Translations under genes and position numbers: made by a program
Notes under the pieces: model-generated
Seen by the model: the letters and a program-made list of their open reading frames with translations, nothing else
Told to the model about the DNA's origin: nothing
Database searches by the model: none
Origin: Kuschelorhynchus macadamiae
Lineage: Eukaryota > Arthropoda > Insecta > Coleoptera > Curculionidae
Direction of reading: 5' to 3'
NCBI GenBank assembly: GCA_030620095.1
Contig: JAUTXW010000960.1
Coordinates: 186,001 to 250,000 of the forward strand
Length of the DNA: 64,000 nucleotides
In this document: positions 62,430 through 64,000 of the stretch, piece by piece
Layout of the letters: each line of letters starts with the position of its first letter
Position numbering within the stretch: the first letter of the stretch is position 1

Positions 62430-64000
62430 ATCTGAACCCTGGCATCTTACCCTACAAACTAGGACACGCCCAGAAGACAATTAATCACTGGACATTTGTT
62501 CAAGTGTTTAATATAAAAGGTATAATTGAGGAATATAAATCCTTGAGTTTAAAATATAATATGTTAAAATTACATTTGAAAAATAAAACTGACTATAATA
62601 CGGAATACTATAATTCCTATATAATTATTGATAACCAAAAACAAAAAATATTACGCCAAATAAATGAAATACTACCCCCTAAACAAAGTAGGCAGAAACG
62701 TGGGCTAATTGACGGACTAGGAAGTATAATTAAAAGTATAACAGGCAATCTAGACGACAACGATGCAATTTTAATAAATAATGAAATAAATATTCTAAAA
62801 CAAAATCAAAATAACATCAAGTTGTCAATGGACAAACAAATGACCTTACTCAGTAATTCTATAAAAGGTTTTCAAGAAATATCACAAAATATATCCCATA
62901 ACCAAAATATTCTAGAATTTCGAGTAAATCAGACTATACAAACACTAACCAAAATCGAACTACAAGAAATATCTGATTTCGACTATTACCGAACTCAAAT
63001 GATCTTAACACAAATATATATGCTATATCAAAATATTTTTGACACATTAGCGAATATAGAAATCGCTATATCATTTGCAAAACTAAATAATTTTCATAAT
63101 ACTATAATTCAACCTAAAGAACTGCTATCAGAAATAAAAATGATTAAAAAATACTTAAATTCAGAAAAATTGCCATTTGAACCAAACTTAGAAAATGTCC
63201 TAAAATATGAGACAATCCTAGATATAAAAGGTTACGTAATAAATAGCGAAGTTACTTTTATTATAGAAATTCCTTTAGTCGAAAAGAAAGAGTATACCTT
63301 ATTCCATTTGTTTCCTATACCCACACCTAATGGCGAATATTACAAAATAATAATACCCAACTTTAATTATCTTATAATTAATGATAAGAATTTTGGATAC
63401 TCGAATGATCCATGCAAAAAAGTCACAGAAAATGAATTTTTATGCAGTCATATACATTCTGAAAATATATTTCAAACATTACCCTGCGAAATGCAGCTAT
63501 TAAAATATTATCATAATATCACGAATTGTAAGCAAATTCCTGTAAAAATAGACAGCCTAGAAATTCAAAATATAGACGAAGGAAAATGGGTTGTAATAAC
63601 AAATAAAGATATTACAGCAATGGAAACTTGTAAAAACACCCAAAATACTATTTTACTAAACGGAACTTATTTAATTGAATTAAGTCCTATATGTAGTCTT
63701 AAGATAAATAATATAATACTTAAAAGTTATAAAAACTCAAAAAACGAATATTTAAATGTGCCATTGCCTAATATTAAACTCAATTTTACAAACCGAACTA
63801 TTTATAATAATATAAGATTTTTGAAAACAAATTCTATAAACTTGGAAAAATTTGATGATCTACAAAACGAAATAAATAAACAAAAAATTGAAACCTCTAA
63901 ACTTTTAACCGACACTGTATATTATCATAAGACAAGTTTATGGACAATTTTACTATATGTAATTTTAATAATTATAATATTGTATATTTTGTACAAGTAT
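62386..64000 (+). CDS. env: Env fusion glycoprotein, errantivirus/baculovirus-F type (partial at window end)
   Basis: Frame open from 62318, -1 relative to integrase, with no initiating ATG near its start, so translation probably needs splicing. Class I-type fusion protein of the errantiviral Env / baculovirus F family. It has an N-terminal subunit, a furin-type RQKR site (62690-62701) followed by GLIDGLGSIIKSITG as fusion-peptide-like start, a coiled-coil-prone stretch (about 62760-62990), Cys pairs at about 63412-63540 and 63628-63695, several N-x-S/T sites, and a hydrophobic anchor LWTILLYVILIIIILYILY at 63937-63993. No stop is reached before 64000, but the anchor position suggests only a short tail is missing. 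Confidence 0.85.

Overview
The window is a gene-poor, AT-rich stretch of an animal nuclear genome made almost entirely of transposable elements. The element mix is Penelope-like elements (PLEs), a LINE with a restriction-like endonuclease, Tc1/mariner-superfamily transposons, hAT, THAP-type fragments and an env-bearing Gypsy/Errantivirus-type retroelement with a tRNA-Ser-type primer binding site. This points to an arthropod, most likely an insect; I cannot place it more precisely. I found no convincing host gene, tRNA, rRNA or CRISPR. Almost every coding stretch is a frameshifted or truncated fossil. The exception is the errantivirus-like element at the right end, whose gag, pol, integrase and env frames are long and open.

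Layout. 0-2.2 kb: a PLE fragment and a mariner-superfamily fossil. 3.8-8.2 kb: two minus-strand copies of an R4/Dong-type LINE, placed head to tail and separated and flanked by (TAA)n. 10.2-14.6 kb: two tandem copies of a composite LINE + THAP segment, one carrying a small MITE. 15.9-20.1 kb: a LINE tail, a minus-strand PLE, a Tc1-like fossil and a LINE scrap. 21.6-23.1 kb: a hAT-like element with terminal inverted repeats and a near-perfect 8-bp target duplication. 24.6-25.0 kb: a 182-bp tandem duplication. 26.3 kb: a third R4/Dong-type LINE end. 29.7-31.7 kb: a long-inverted-repeat element containing a mariner-superfamily fossil. 32.1-32.9 kb: a PLE 3' end.

33.3-49.1 kb holds a large inverted duplication. 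Two arms of about 6 kb each (35.32-41.44 and 43.00-49.08 kb) are near mirror images around a centre rich in (TA)n. The same flanking modules (here called Y, TA and A) recur outside the left arm. Each arm carries the same fossils: a PLE end, a Harbinger-like MITE, the 5' half of a LINE (an SGNH-domain ORF1 and an AP-endonuclease) and an HTH transposase fragment. The right arm runs unbroken into the rest of the PLE while the left arm stops inside it, so the right side looks ancestral.

49.3-55.85 kb: a LINE fossil with a (GAT)n tail, another LINE scrap, and a nested region in which a mariner-superfamily element contains a decayed minus-strand errantivirus relative (LTR end, PBS, leader, gag). 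56.3-64.0 kb: the 5' LTR, PBS, repeat-bearing leader, gag, pol, integrase and env of an errantivirus-like element that continues past the window. The most informative features here are a gag-pol slippery heptamer and a tiny leader exon with a splice donor whose phase fits an acceptor in front of env. The same leader arrangement is preserved in the decayed relative at 53.8 kb.
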